This document shows, in pieces, positions 6,613 to 14,263 of a stretch of 14,801 bases of DNA (the stretch's first letter is position 1; every line of letters starts with the position of its first letter). The notes under the pieces are model-generated. The model was not told the DNA's origin. It saw only the letters and a program-made list of their open reading frames with translations, and made no database searches. The position numbers and the translations under genes were made by a program. Source of the DNA: Oscillospiraceae bacterium (GTDB taxonomy: Bacteria > Bacillota > Clostridia > Oscillospirales > UBA929); NCBI GenBank assembly GCA_009777685.1, contig WRLJ01000015.1:1-14801 (forward strand), read 5' to 3'.

Positions 6613-7008
6613 ATGACGTACAAAGTCACCCTGAACGACAAAACCTATGAGGTCGAGGTGGAAAAGGGCGAGGCGAAGATGGTTTCCGTGACCGATGCCG
6701 CGGCCGCCGCTCCGGTTCCCGCCGCCGTTCCGGCCCCCGCTCCGGCCCCCGTTCCCGCGGCCGCTCCGGCGCCCGCCGCCGCCGGCGTGGCGGAGGGCGA
6801 GGCCGTGAACGCGCCCATGCCGGGTACGATTCTGCGCCTCAACGTAACGGCGGGCCAGACCGTCAAAAAGGGAGAGGTCCTGCTGATTCTGGAAGCGATG
6901 AAAATGGAAAACGAGATTTCCTGCCCCCGCGACGGGACCGTAAGGCAGGTCGTGGTCCAGAAGGGCGCGTCGGTGGCGACGGGCGAGCCGCTGATTGTGC
7001 TGGGCTGA
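6613..7008 (+). CDS. Biotin carboxyl carrier protein of the decarboxylase
   Basis: 131-residue acetyl-CoA carboxylase BCCP/GcdC-like carrier. An N-terminal segment (1-28, MTYKVTLNDKTYEVEVEKG) is followed by a Pro/Ala hinge (29-58) encoded by highly repetitive GC-rich DNA (about 6700-6790). The biotinyl domain covers 62-131. K97 in EAMKM is the biotinylated lysine, and APMPGTI and VKKGE frame the beta-barrel. It would carry CO2 from the OadA-type subunit to a membrane beta subunit. It is the last gene of the operon, about 97 bp after the third lipoprotein gene, with its own strong ribosome site. No biotin ligase or beta subunit lies nearby. Confidence 0.93.
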   Translation: MTYKVTLNDKTYEVEVEKGEAKMVSVTDAAAAAPVPAAVPAPAPAPVPAAAPAPAAAGVAEGEAVNAPMPGTILRLNVTAGQTVKKGEVLLILEAMKMENEISCPRDGTVRQVVVQKGASVATGEPLIVLG

Positions 7009-7038
7009 GCTTTGAAACGGTAAACGGGAGCGAATAAA

Positions 7039-7067
7039 ACGGAGGGGAGAAGCATTCTCCCCTCCGT
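7039..7067 (-). terminator. Strong intrinsic terminator between convergent operons
   Basis: ACGGAGGGGAGAA (7039-7051) and TTCTCCCCTCCGT (7055-7067) form a 13-bp perfect stem with a 3-nt loop. On the minus strand the stem is followed by TTTATT, giving a T-rich tail for the glycosyltransferase transcript. On the plus strand it is followed by CCGCG, so termination there would be weaker, though the hairpin may still protect or end the biotin-carrier mRNA. Confidence 0.85.
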
Positions 7068-7080
7068 CCGCGTGTGCCGG

Positions 7081-8256
7081 TTATGCCTGTTGACTCCGGC
7101 AGCGCTCCAGAACCTCGTGATACCGCTCCGCGGCGCGGGCGACGACCTTGGGCCAGGGGAGATATACATGCTCCGCCGCGCCGTTGGCGACGCGAGCCAG
7201 CCACTCCGGATTGGACAGCGCGCCCGCGACGGCGTCCGCGACGTCCTCGGGCGTCTCTTCGGTGCAAAAGCCCGTTTGGCCCTCCTCTAAAATCTCGGAC
7301 GACGAGCTGCCGCGGATGACCAGCGCCGGACAGCGGCAGGCGGCGGCTTCGCGGATGACCAGCGGCGCGTTGTCATAGACCGACGGGAACACCAGGAGGG
7401 TTGAAAGCGTGTAAATGGCGCGCAGCTTTTCGCGGTCGCTGATCTTGCCGGTGAAATGCACGCAGTCATTCAGGCTCTTGGCGGCGGTCAGCGCGCGCAT
7501 ATCCGGCAGGTCCGTGCCGTCCCCGACCATCAGCATGTCAAACTCAAGGCCCCTCGCGCGCAGCAGCGTCAGCGCGTCGAGGATCAGACGGATGTTTTTA
7601 TACCAATACATACGCCCCACGAACAGCAGAACCGGGCGGTTGCCGGACAGGCCGTGCGTCCGGCAGACCTCGCGCGTCAGCGCCGCGTCGGCCTCGCCCT
7701 GCGGGAAATCCGTGCCGTTCTCCATCACGATATAGTCGCCGGAAAAGCCGCGGTTGCGCATGTGCAGGGCGGTGCCGCGGCTGACCGTCCATACGTCGTC
7801 GGCGGCCTCGATGTTGTCGTATACCAGCGCTTCCACCGCGCGCCGCAGCGGGCCGGTGCGGACGGTGCGCTTGATGTCGTACTCCCACTTGGTATGCTGG
7901 GTAAACACGATGGGGGTCCGCAGCTTGCGGCGGATCTGCCGCGCGATGACCATCGAGGTGAACGGGCTGTGCGCGTGGATCAGGTCAATGTCCATTTTTT
8001 TCAGGCTGTTGATCAAAAACGGCACGATGGGATACCCCGCGCGGTAGTCCAGACGCGGCAGGCCCATCGACGGGAACCCCAGAACGGGAAACGGGTAGTG
8101 GTAATACATTTCGCCCGGCGTGCGCTGCGTGATGACCACGCAGTCGCCGTATTTTTCCGCGGTCAGGGTGTGGGCGTAATTGACCACGCAGCGGCTGACC
8201 CCGTCCACCACCGGCGGAAAGGAATCCGTGATCAGGGCCACGTTGATGCGTTTCAT
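7081..8256 (-). CDS. GT4-family glycosyltransferase
   Basis: Retaining GT-B glycosyltransferase, 391 residues, cytoplasmic or membrane-associated. The N-terminal acceptor domain begins MKRINVALITDSFPPVVDGVS, with a Gly-rich turn, and has HAHSPF at 94-99. The C-terminal donor domain has ENGTD (179-183), VGRMYWYKN (213-221) and GDGTD (245-249). It also has the family's E-x7-E motif, here as D295...E303 in YDNAPLVIREAAA. It resembles glycolipid or glycan enzymes that use UDP- or GDP-sugars, such as diacylglycerol glucosyltransferases and mannosyltransferases; the substrate cannot be told. The start overlaps the upstream stop as ATGA, so translation is coupled to the pseudo-ATPase. The terminator at 7039-7067 follows the stop. 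Confidence 0.9.
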   Translation of the reverse strand: MKRINVALITDSFPPVVDGVSRCVVNYAHTLTAEKYGDCVVITQRTPGEMYYHYPFPVLGFPSMGLPRLDYRAGYPIVPFLINSLKKMDIDLIHAHSPFTSMVIARQIRRKLRTPIVFTQHTKWEYDIKRTVRTGPLRRAVEALVYDNIEAADDVWTVSRGTALHMRNRGFSGDYIVMENGTDFPQGEADAALTREVCRTHGLSGNRPVLLFVGRMYWYKNIRLILDALTLLRARGLEFDMLMVGDGTDLPDMRALTAAKSLNDCVHFTGKISDREKLRAIYTLSTLLVFPSVYDNAPLVIREAAACRCPALVIRGSSSSEILEEGQTGFCTEETPEDVADAVAGALSNPEWLARVANGAAEHVYLPWPKVVARAAERYHEVLERCRSQQA

Positions 8257-10100
8257 AAGGATTCAGCCTCCTTTTTGATGACGGCTTGGGTCCGGATATC
8301 CGCCTTGAGGGCCAAAGCGGTCAGGGCCATGCTCAAGGCCGCCTGCCCCGCTCCGGCCAGCCACAGCCACGAGGGGAACATCAGCGTCAGCGCGGCGGAA
8401 GCCGCCGCCATCAGCGCGGCGGCGCCGAGCATGAACAGCGCCAGCCGGCGGAAGTCCCGCGCCCGCGCGATGAAAGCGCCCAGCGGCTCCGGAGACGGGC
8501 CGGCCAGCAGGACGCGGCCCCGCGCGATGCCGGCGGCGTCGTTCCAGGCGTCCGGAACCACGGCCACGCCGGTTTCGATGTCTCTGTCCGGCTCCGTGCC
8601 CAGCAGGAGCGCGCGTCCGTGCGTCTCCGTGAGCAGCTCCGAGAACACGCGAGCGCGGTCGCCCGCGGAAACTCCCGCGTGGATGTCCCGGACATTCAGC
8701 CGCGAGGCCGGCAATTCCGCCTGCTCATACGGCTCCGGCGATAAAAACGCGATGTCCAAATGAAGCGCGTCCAGAGTCTTTGCCAAATGTTCCGCCCCCG
8801 GACGGAGCCGTTTCCCGATGCGCAGGCCGCCCAGAAGCCGCCCGTCCGCGGCGATGCGGATCACCGAGGGCACATCGTCCGGGCATTCCACGCCGCGGCT
8901 GCGCAGAAACGCCGCGCCGCCCGCGTGGATCGTGCGCCCCGCGGAGCGGGCCGTCACGCCGCTGCCCAGAGTTTCCCGGCTGTCGGGCGGGGTTCCGGCG
9001 CCGCCGCAGTAATCCCGAACCGCCTCCGCCAGCGGCCCGTCTCCGTAGGCATAGGCGATGGCGGCGCAGCGCAGCAGCATGTCCCGGTCCTCGTCCGGCC
9101 CCAGCTCCAGCCCCACGACCGCCTGACGGTCCGGCTCGTGGACGCCCGTATCGTCCAGCACGGCCATGTCCGCGCGCGCCAGCGCCCAGAGCGAATCCGG
9201 CGCGGCGCGCCCCCCCGCGCTCTGCGCGTCGAATACGGCGCGGATCCGCAGGCACGGGCCGAAGCTCAGAGCCGCCAGCGGGCACGCCGCCATCAGCAGT
9301 CCCGCCGCGCGGGCGATCCAGTCCCGGAACGCTCCGTCCCGGAGAAGCAGCGGCGGCAAAACGGCCAGCCCCAGCGCGCAAACCGCCGCCGCGAGCGCCG
9401 TGACCGCGCACAGGCGGCGCAGACGACGCTCCGCCGCCGTGGCCGTACCCGCCGCCTGTGTCATCGCGGCGCGCAGACCCTCCGCCCGCGTATCTCCGCC
9501 CACGCGCTCGGCCTTGACGGCCAGCAGACCCGTTTCGTTCACTTCCCCCGCGTACACCCGCCCGCCGGGGACGGCAAAGCGGGACGGCGGCCCGCTCACA
9601 CAGCTTTCGCCCTTGACGATGAGCGCGTCGGCAGGCACGACGGCGCCGGGCTGAATGATCACCGCGTCGCCGCAAACCAGCTCGCCCGGTGGCAGGGTCA
9701 GCGCTTCGCCGGAGCGATAGACCGCGGCGGTTTTGGGCAGAATATCCAGACAAGCCGCTTCGCGGCGGTACAGCCGCTCCCGCAGGCGCGCCTCCCATTC
9801 CCAGGCGGCGCGGGCGGCGACGGCGCAGATCAGGCCGGAGCCGGACAGACCGGCGGCAAAGCCCGTGACCGACGCGCCCAGCCACATCAGCGGCTCCGAG
9901 CGCGGCTCCTCCGGCAAACGCAGGACGACATCCGCGGAGGCCAGCGCCCAGCCCAGCGCGTGCAGGACGATGCCGGCCCAAACGGCCTCCGGCAGCGTTC
10001 CCAGCCACAAAAAGCCCAGCGCCGCCGCCAGCCGTGCCGCCAGCAGCCACAGCGGGGGTTCTTTAATCCAGGGCAGGAGCGCCGCGCGCGAGAGCTTCAC
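8253..10100 (-). CDS. Degenerate P1B-type ATPase-like membrane protein
   Basis: A 615-residue protein (numbering from the GTG at 10100) with the layout of a heavy-metal P-type ATPase but eroded motifs. It has N-terminal membrane segments (about 15-35, 39-60, 71-94) and an A-domain (127-206) with GD-VIIQPGAVVPADALIVKGES. Where TGE is expected it has CVSGPPS (167-173). The membrane CPC/CPX site is CPL (273-275). The phosphorylation loop reads DDTGV (316-320) instead of DKTGT. The N-domain HP motif is GDGP (353-356). The hinge GDGxND is replaced by GTEPD (501-505). C-terminal helices lie at about 553-575 and 578-600. The frame is open throughout, with no frameshift. A ribosome site, GGAAGGGGG (10109-10117), supports the GTG start; a TTG at 10130 is an alternative. 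It overlaps mrnC by 38 bp and the glycosyltransferase by 4 bp. It is probably not an active pump. Confidence 0.8.
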   Translation of the reverse strand: MKLSRAALLPWIKEPPLWLLAARLAAALGFLWLGTLPEAVWAGIVLHALGWALASADVVLRLPEEPRSEPLMWLGASVTGFAAGLSGSGLICAVAARAAWEWEARLRERLYRREAACLDILPKTAAVYRSGEALTLPPGELVCGDAVIIQPGAVVPADALIVKGESCVSGPPSRFAVPGGRVYAGEVNETGLLAVKAERVGGDTRAEGLRAAMTQAAGTATAAERRLRRLCAVTALAAAVCALGLAVLPPLLLRDGAFRDWIARAAGLLMAACPLAALSFGPCLRIRAVFDAQSAGGRAAPDSLWALARADMAVLDDTGVHEPDRQAVVGLELGPDEDRDMLLRCAAIAYAYGDGPLAEAVRDYCGGAGTPPDSRETLGSGVTARSAGRTIHAGGAAFLRSRGVECPDDVPSVIRIAADGRLLGGLRIGKRLRPGAEHLAKTLDALHLDIAFLSPEPYEQAELPASRLNVRDIHAGVSAGDRARVFSELLTETHGRALLLGTEPDRDIETGVAVVPDAWNDAAGIARGRVLLAGPSPEPLGAFIARARDFRRLALFMLGAAALMAAASAALTLMFPSWLWLAGAGQAALSMALTALALKADIRTQAVIKKEAESL

Positions 10101-10500
10101 AGCCGCGTCCCCCTTCCATCGCAAGATCAAACAGTTCTTCCAGACGTTCCGTTTGGCCCGACAGCCACAGCCAGCCCCAGAGGGTCTCCAGCGCGGTGGC
10201 GGCCTGATACTCCCGCCGCGTGGCGGCCTGGGGGACTTGCGCCGCCCGGGCGTTGCGCCCCCGCGTAAAGACGGCGCGTTCCTCGCCGGACAGGGCGGTC
10301 TCCAGCCGGGCGGCCATCGCGGCCTGCGCGGGCGCGGCGACCAGCCGCACGCGCCGCGCGTGCAGCCTCTGCGCCGTCCGGGTCCCTGCGGCGCACAGGC
10401 GTGTGCGTACCATCAGCTCAAAGGCCGCGTCCCCCACCTGCGCCAGAGCGAGGGTGGAAAGCGCGCTCAGGGCGACGGCGTCCAGACGCGGAGAGAGCAT
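10063..10500 (-). CDS. mrnC: Mini-ribonuclease III
   Basis: Small RNase III-like enzyme without a double-stranded RNA-binding domain, which in Bacillus matures 23S rRNA. It has 145 residues. LALAQVGDAAFELMVR (17-32) carries the signature GDA.(F/Y)E with D24 and E28. GRNA is at 81-84, and LETLWGWLWLSGQTERLEEL (104-123) holds the second acidic site, E105, and the usual C-terminal helix. The last 15 residues are an extra Ala/Gly/Arg-rich tail that overlaps the next gene. AAGGAGGG sits 7 bases before the ATG. In many Firmicutes mrnC follows cysS; here it heads an operon with a pseudo-ATPase and a glycosyltransferase. Confidence 0.85.
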   Translation of the reverse strand: MLSPRLDAVALSALSTLALAQVGDAAFELMVRTRLCAAGTRTAQRLHARRVRLVAAPAQAAMAARLETALSGEERAVFTRGRNARAAQVPQAATRREYQAATALETLWGWLWLSGQTERLEELFDLAMEGGRGCEALARGAPALD

Positions 10501-10528
10501 GAGAGGACCCTCCTTCGGAAATTGAGAA

Positions 10529-10557
10529 TTGAGAATAGGCCGGAACTGTGATATGAT
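10529..10557 (+). promoter_or_regulatory. Promoter for the GT2 glycosyltransferase
   Basis: TTGAGA (10529-10534), 17 bp, TATGAT (10552-10557), with TGTGA just before the -10, again an extended TRTGn element. The -35 lies in a direct repeat, ATTGAGAATTGAGAAT (10521-10536). Transcription would start near 10564, about 42 bp before the ATG. No equally good minus-strand promoter for mrnC was found in the same 105-bp gap. Confidence 0.7.
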
Positions 10558-10605
10558 AATCCGCGGAAGGCCAAGATGCCGTAACGGGGAGGTTGGGAAA
10601 AAACG

Positions 10606-11547
10606 ATGACATTATCTGTGGTCGTGCCTCTGTACAACGAGGAGGAGGTCATCGCGGAGAGCTACCGGCAGCTGACCGAGGCGCTGGAGTCGTGCGGGGA
10701 GAGCTATGAGCTGATTTTCGTCAACGACGGCAGCCGGGACCAAACGTGGGCTATGGCGCACGCCCTGGCCATGCGGGACAAGCGGCTGAAGCTGCTGTGC
10801 TTTTCGCGCAATTTCGGGCACCAGACCGCCATCACGGCGGGGATGGACCACGCCTCGGGAGACGCGGTCGTCGTCATTGACGCCGATTTGCAGGACCCGC
10901 CCTCGGTCATTCCGGCGATGGTTGAAAAGTGGCGCGAGGGCTATGACGTCGTCTATGGCCGCCGCACGCGGCGCAAGGGGGAAACCCTGTTCAAAAAGGC
11001 CACCGCCAAGGCGTTCTACCGCGGGGTCAACGCCATGACGGACGTGGACATCCCGGTGGACGCGGGCGATTTCCGCCTGCTGGACCGCAAGGTGATCGAA
11101 GCGTTGAAGGCGCTGCCGGAACGCAACCGCTATGTGCGGGGGCTGGTCAGCTGGGTCGGCTTTCGGCAGGCCGCCGTGGACTATGTGCGCGAGGAGCGCT
11201 TCGCGGGGGTGACCAAATATCCGCTGCGGAAGATGCTCAGGCTGGCCGCGGACGCGGTGACTGCGTTTTCCTACAAGCCGCTGAAGCTGTCCATCTATAT
11301 CGGGGCGGTCATGGCCGCGCTGTGCTTCGCGTTTTTGCTGTTCGTCATCGTCCAGCGCGTTTTCTTCCCGGATACCATCCAGCTGTCCGGCTGGGCGTCG
11401 CTGACGGCCATCAGCCTGTTTTGCAACGGGATCATCCTGCTGATGCTGGGCATCATGGGCGAATACATCGGGCGCATCTATGACGAGGCCAAGGCCCGGC
11501 CCATCTATATCCTCAGCGGGAAGGTCAATTTTGACCCAGCGGAATAG
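10606..11547 (+). CDS. GT2 polyprenyl-phosphate glycosyltransferase (DPMS/GtrB-like)
   Basis: Membrane glycosyltransferase that moves a sugar from a nucleotide donor to undecaprenyl phosphate on the cytoplasmic side. It has 313 residues. The GT-A domain spans 1-215, with VVPLYNEEE (6-14), VNDGSRD (39-45), FSRNFGHQ (66-73) and the metal/nucleotide motif DADLQDPP (92-99). DAGDFRLLDRK is at 152-162. Two C-terminal membrane helices lie at about 228-250 and 263-285, then MGEYIGRIYDEAKARP, typical of GtrB/DPM1-like proteins. GGGGAGG is 13 bases before the ATG, a rather long spacing. Its 3' end overlaps the convergent GT-C gene by 23 bp. The sugar is unknown. Confidence 0.92.
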   Translation: MTLSVVVPLYNEEEVIAESYRQLTEALESCGESYELIFVNDGSRDQTWAMAHALAMRDKRLKLLCFSRNFGHQTAITAGMDHASGDAVVVIDADLQDPPSVIPAMVEKWREGYDVVYGRRTRRKGETLFKKATAKAFYRGVNAMTDVDIPVDAGDFRLLDRKVIEALKALPERNRYVRGLVSWVGFRQAAVDYVREERFAGVTKYPLRKMLRLAADAVTAFSYKPLKLSIYIGAVMAALCFAFLLFVIVQRVFFPDTIQLSGWASLTAISLFCNGIILLMLGIMGEYIGRIYDEAKARPIYILSGKVNFDPAE

Positions 11548-13294
11548 CCAGGCCGTGGTCTCCGTATTCCTCGAGCCGGTATTCGCCGCCGGAGAACAGC
11601 TCCCGTTCCGTCCGGTGAAAGATATACGCCGTGTCCGGCGCGGGGACGGGCGGCGAGAGGTCCAGGCTGACATACGTGTACCGCTCGGCGTACGGCAGCC
11701 GCCCGTCCTCCGCCGGTTGACCCTGGAAGTACCGCGCGTCGGTCCGCGCGTAGAACATCGTCAGGATTTCCGCCGTTTGCCGGGACGGGCCGTACAGGGT
11801 GCGCGCGGAGACCGCCAGCCTTTCGGCGCCGGACGCCTCGGCGGCCTGCACGGAGGCTCCGAAGCCGTTGAAATTATACCACGCCAGGGTTTGGGCGTGC
11901 GGCCCGAAATAGGCGCCGATAAACAGGCAGAACGCCAGACCGTACACGGAGGCGGCGGCCAGCCCCGTCCCGCGCGGGCCGAGGCGGCTCAGCCGTTCCG
12001 CGCCCAGCGCGCACAGCAGAATCAGAGGGTAGAAGATATGGTTGACCCGGTTGACGTTCGCGCCGTTGACCACCAGCCCCGACAGTGCCGACCCCGCAAG
12101 CCATATCCCCAGCATCGCGCCTCCGGCGCTCCCGTCCGGGGAGGGCGGGGAGGCGTTGACGCGCGGCCGGTCCGCGCCGTCCGCCGGGTCTGAGAGGGAC
12201 CGGTTCCCCCAGAGCCGCCAAAGACGTTCCGCCGCCGGCGCGGCCAGCGCCAGCGCCATCAGCCAGACGCCGAAGCCGTAGACCGTCCCAAAACCCTCCA
12301 CGGCGTTCCAGGGAAGGTCCTTGCCTTGCAGGAAGATCGTCCCCAGCGACTTGGCGTTTTCCGCCAGCTGCGCGGGCTTGTCCTGTGTGAAAAACAGCAA
12401 GTCCCCCGCGCGGACGCTGGCGGGAAACCGTTGCAGGGTCACAAACGGCAGCTCGACCGTGTTCCACGCAAAGGCGTTAATCATCATGGTCCCGATGATC
12501 GGCCAGCTGATCAGCAGAAACAGCCCCGCGCACAGCAGAACGTCGCGGACGCGGTACCGCCGCCTGGCCAGCGTATACGCCGCGATGCCCAGCAACAGGA
12601 CGGGCAGCGTGTACACCGCGATGCCGTAGCTGTACATCCCCAGCGCCATGCAGGCTGTGCCGGCATAGGCCCAGCGGCGTTTTTTCATGCCCAGATACAG
12701 CCCGTAAATCCCAAAGAGCGTAAAATGCGCCATCAGGTTGCAGTCCAGTGCCCAGCGGCTTTGCAGGATGTGCCACGGGTTCACGGCGGCGACCGCCAGC
12801 GCGGCCAGACCCGCGCGCCGCCCGAAGGCCGAACCGGCGAACCGGTACAGCACCCAGATCCCCGCCAGGCTCACGATCAGCACCGGCAGCCGGATGGCCC
12901 ATATCGACAGGCCGAACACCCATAGAAACGGCACGGCCAGATAGCTCATCAGCACGCTCATCTGCGCGTAGCCCCACGCCTCGAAATGCGCGGGCAGCCA
13001 TGTGCCGAAACGGTCCGTTCCGTAGCGGGCCAGCGCGTAGGCGTCGACGGCGGCCATCGCCTCGTCCTGGTTGACGCCCGCCGGGACGGCGGTAAACAGA
13101 ACGACGCGCACCGCGACCGCCGCGGCGCACAGCGCCGCGGCCAGCACGGCGTAAGCGCGCGGAGACGGCTCCGCCGCCGGGTCCGGCAGAGAGCCACTCC
13201 TTGCGCCAAGAAGCCCCGGCGCTTTCCGGAGCCAAAGCCCGGAAAGCGCCAGAACCAGAAAAATCAAACCCGCACCCAGGTCAAAGCCGGTCAT
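11525..13294 (-). CDS. GT-C (PMT/ArnT-type) membrane glycosyltransferase
   Basis: Polytopic 589-residue protein with about 11-13 membrane segments. It fits enzymes that take sugar from a polyprenyl-phosphate donor on the outer membrane face. The first outside loop carries NQDEA (75-79), the position of the acidic catalytic residue in GT-C enzymes. NPWHILQSRWALDCN (172-186) is characteristic of the PMT-like family. NVNRVNHIFYPLI (413-425) lies before the last helices. The final residues (about 465-589) are a soluble, probably outside domain. Residues 365-392 are a Pro/Ser/Asp-rich loop. The start lies 3 bp after the upstream transketolase stop, with only a weak ribosome site, suggesting coupled translation. 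The acceptor (lipid, protein or wall polymer) is unknown. Confidence 0.85.
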   Translation of the reverse strand: MTGFDLGAGLIFLVLALSGLWLRKAPGLLGARSGSLPDPAAEPSPRAYAVLAAALCAAAVAVRVVLFTAVPAGVNQDEAMAAVDAYALARYGTDRFGTWLPAHFEAWGYAQMSVLMSYLAVPFLWVFGLSIWAIRLPVLIVSLAGIWVLYRFAGSAFGRRAGLAALAVAAVNPWHILQSRWALDCNLMAHFTLFGIYGLYLGMKKRRWAYAGTACMALGMYSYGIAVYTLPVLLLGIAAYTLARRRYRVRDVLLCAGLFLLISWPIIGTMMINAFAWNTVELPFVTLQRFPASVRAGDLLFFTQDKPAQLAENAKSLGTIFLQGKDLPWNAVEGFGTVYGFGVWLMALALAAPAAERLWRLWGNRSLSDPADGADRPRVNASPPSPDGSAGGAMLGIWLAGSALSGLVVNGANVNRVNHIFYPLILLCALGAERLSRLGPRGTGLAAASVYGLAFCLFIGAYFGPHAQTLAWYNFNGFGASVQAAEASGAERLAVSARTLYGPSRQTAEILTMFYARTDARYFQGQPAEDGRLPYAERYTYVSLDLSPPVPAPDTAYIFHRTERELFSGGEYRLEEYGDHGLAIPLGQN

Positions 13295-13297
13295 CCG

Positions 13298-14263
13298 TCA
13301 GGCTTTCCGCGACACGGCGCGCTGAGCGGCGGCGGCAATGTCGACCGCCGTCAGGCGGAATTTGCCGCGCAGGTAGTCCTCCGGGCCGACCTCGCCGAAA
13401 TGGTCCTGCGTGCCGATCATCTCCACGGGGACCGGAACGGTCTTGACCAGCAGTTCCGCCACGGCGGAGCCGAGGCCGCCGGCGACGTTATGGTTTTCAC
13501 AGGTGACCGCCGCGCCCGTTTCGGCGGCGCAGCGCCCGACCAGCTCTTCGTCCAGAGGCTTCCAGGTGAACAGGTTGACCACGCGCGCGGAAATCCCCGC
13601 ATCGGTCAAAATGTCCGCCGCCTCCAGCGCGGCCTCGACCATGATGCCGGAGCAGAACAGCGTCACATCCGTCCCGCCGCGCAGGGTCACGCCTTTCCCC
13701 AGTTCAAACTCGCTGCCTTCGGCAAAAATGCTGACGGCGAATTTGCGCAGCAGGCGGATATAGATCGTCTGGCCGGAATCCACGATCTGCGGCAAAAGGC
13801 TTTTCAGCTGCGCCGCGTCCGTCGGCTCCACCAGCACGATTTCGGGAATGCCGCGCAGAACGGACATGTCCTCCAGGGGCATGTGTGTGCCGCCGTTATA
13901 GGCGGCGCAAACGCCGGGGTCCGTGCCGACCAGCTTGACGGGGAGCCTTGCGTAGGCGCACGACATAAAGACCTGGTCGCAGACGCGGCGCGTGATAAAT
14001 GTGCCGAAGGAATGGGCGAACGGCACAAAGCCCAGCGTAGCCAGCCCCGCCGCCACGCCGACCATGTTCGCCTCGGCCACGCCGCAGTTGATGAAGCGCC
14101 CGGGATAGGCCTTCATAAACGGCTTCATGCCCGACGAGCTCATCAAATCCGCGTCCAGCGCGACGATGCGGTCGTCCGCGGCCGCCATGCCGACCAGGGT
14201 CTGACAGAAAATATCGCGCAGCATAACGGTGTCCCTCACGGGGGTCTCCAGCAAGCGGATCAT
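13298..14263 (-). CDS. Transketolase, C-terminal subunit (split enzyme)
   Basis: Pyrimidine-binding plus C-terminal half of a two-gene transketolase, 321 residues. NCGVAEANMVGVAAGLA (59-75) contains E64, the glutamate that activates thiamine diphosphate. GGTHMPLEDM (124-133) and VLVEPTDAAQ are typical of the split form. The C-terminal domain runs from about 200, with LFTWKPLDEE and CENHNVAGGLGSAVAE. The protein pairs with the N-terminal half encoded just upstream; the genes overlap as ATGA (14260-14263). The assembled enzyme would move two-carbon ketol units between sugar phosphates. Given the glycan neighbours, it may serve sugar precursor synthesis rather than central metabolism, or be a DXS-like variant. 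Confidence 0.92.
   Translation of the reverse strand: MIRLLETPVRDTVMLRDIFCQTLVGMAAADDRIVALDADLMSSSGMKPFMKAYPGRFINCGVAEANMVGVAAGLATLGFVPFAHSFGTFITRRVCDQVFMSCAYARLPVKLVGTDPGVCAAYNGGTHMPLEDMSVLRGIPEIVLVEPTDAAQLKSLLPQIVDSGQTIYIRLLRKFAVSIFAEGSEFELGKGVTLRGGTDVTLFCSGIMVEAALEAADILTDAGISARVVNLFTWKPLDEELVGRCAAETGAAVTCENHNVAGGLGSAVAELLVKTVPVPVEMIGTQDHFGEVGPEDYLRGKFRLTAVDIAAAAQRAVSRKA

Noticed and set aside
7456..8763. A 435-codon plus-strand open frame opposite the GT4 and pseudo-ATPase genes
   Set aside because: It is His/Arg/Gln-rich, without motifs, and lies opposite a clear glycosyltransferase. It is a shadow frame.
8725..10050. A 441-codon minus-strand frame inside the pseudo-ATPase gene
   Set aside because: The translation is almost only Gly, Ala and Arg, typical of a shifted frame in GC-rich DNA. 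The P-type ATPase frame has domains and membrane helices.
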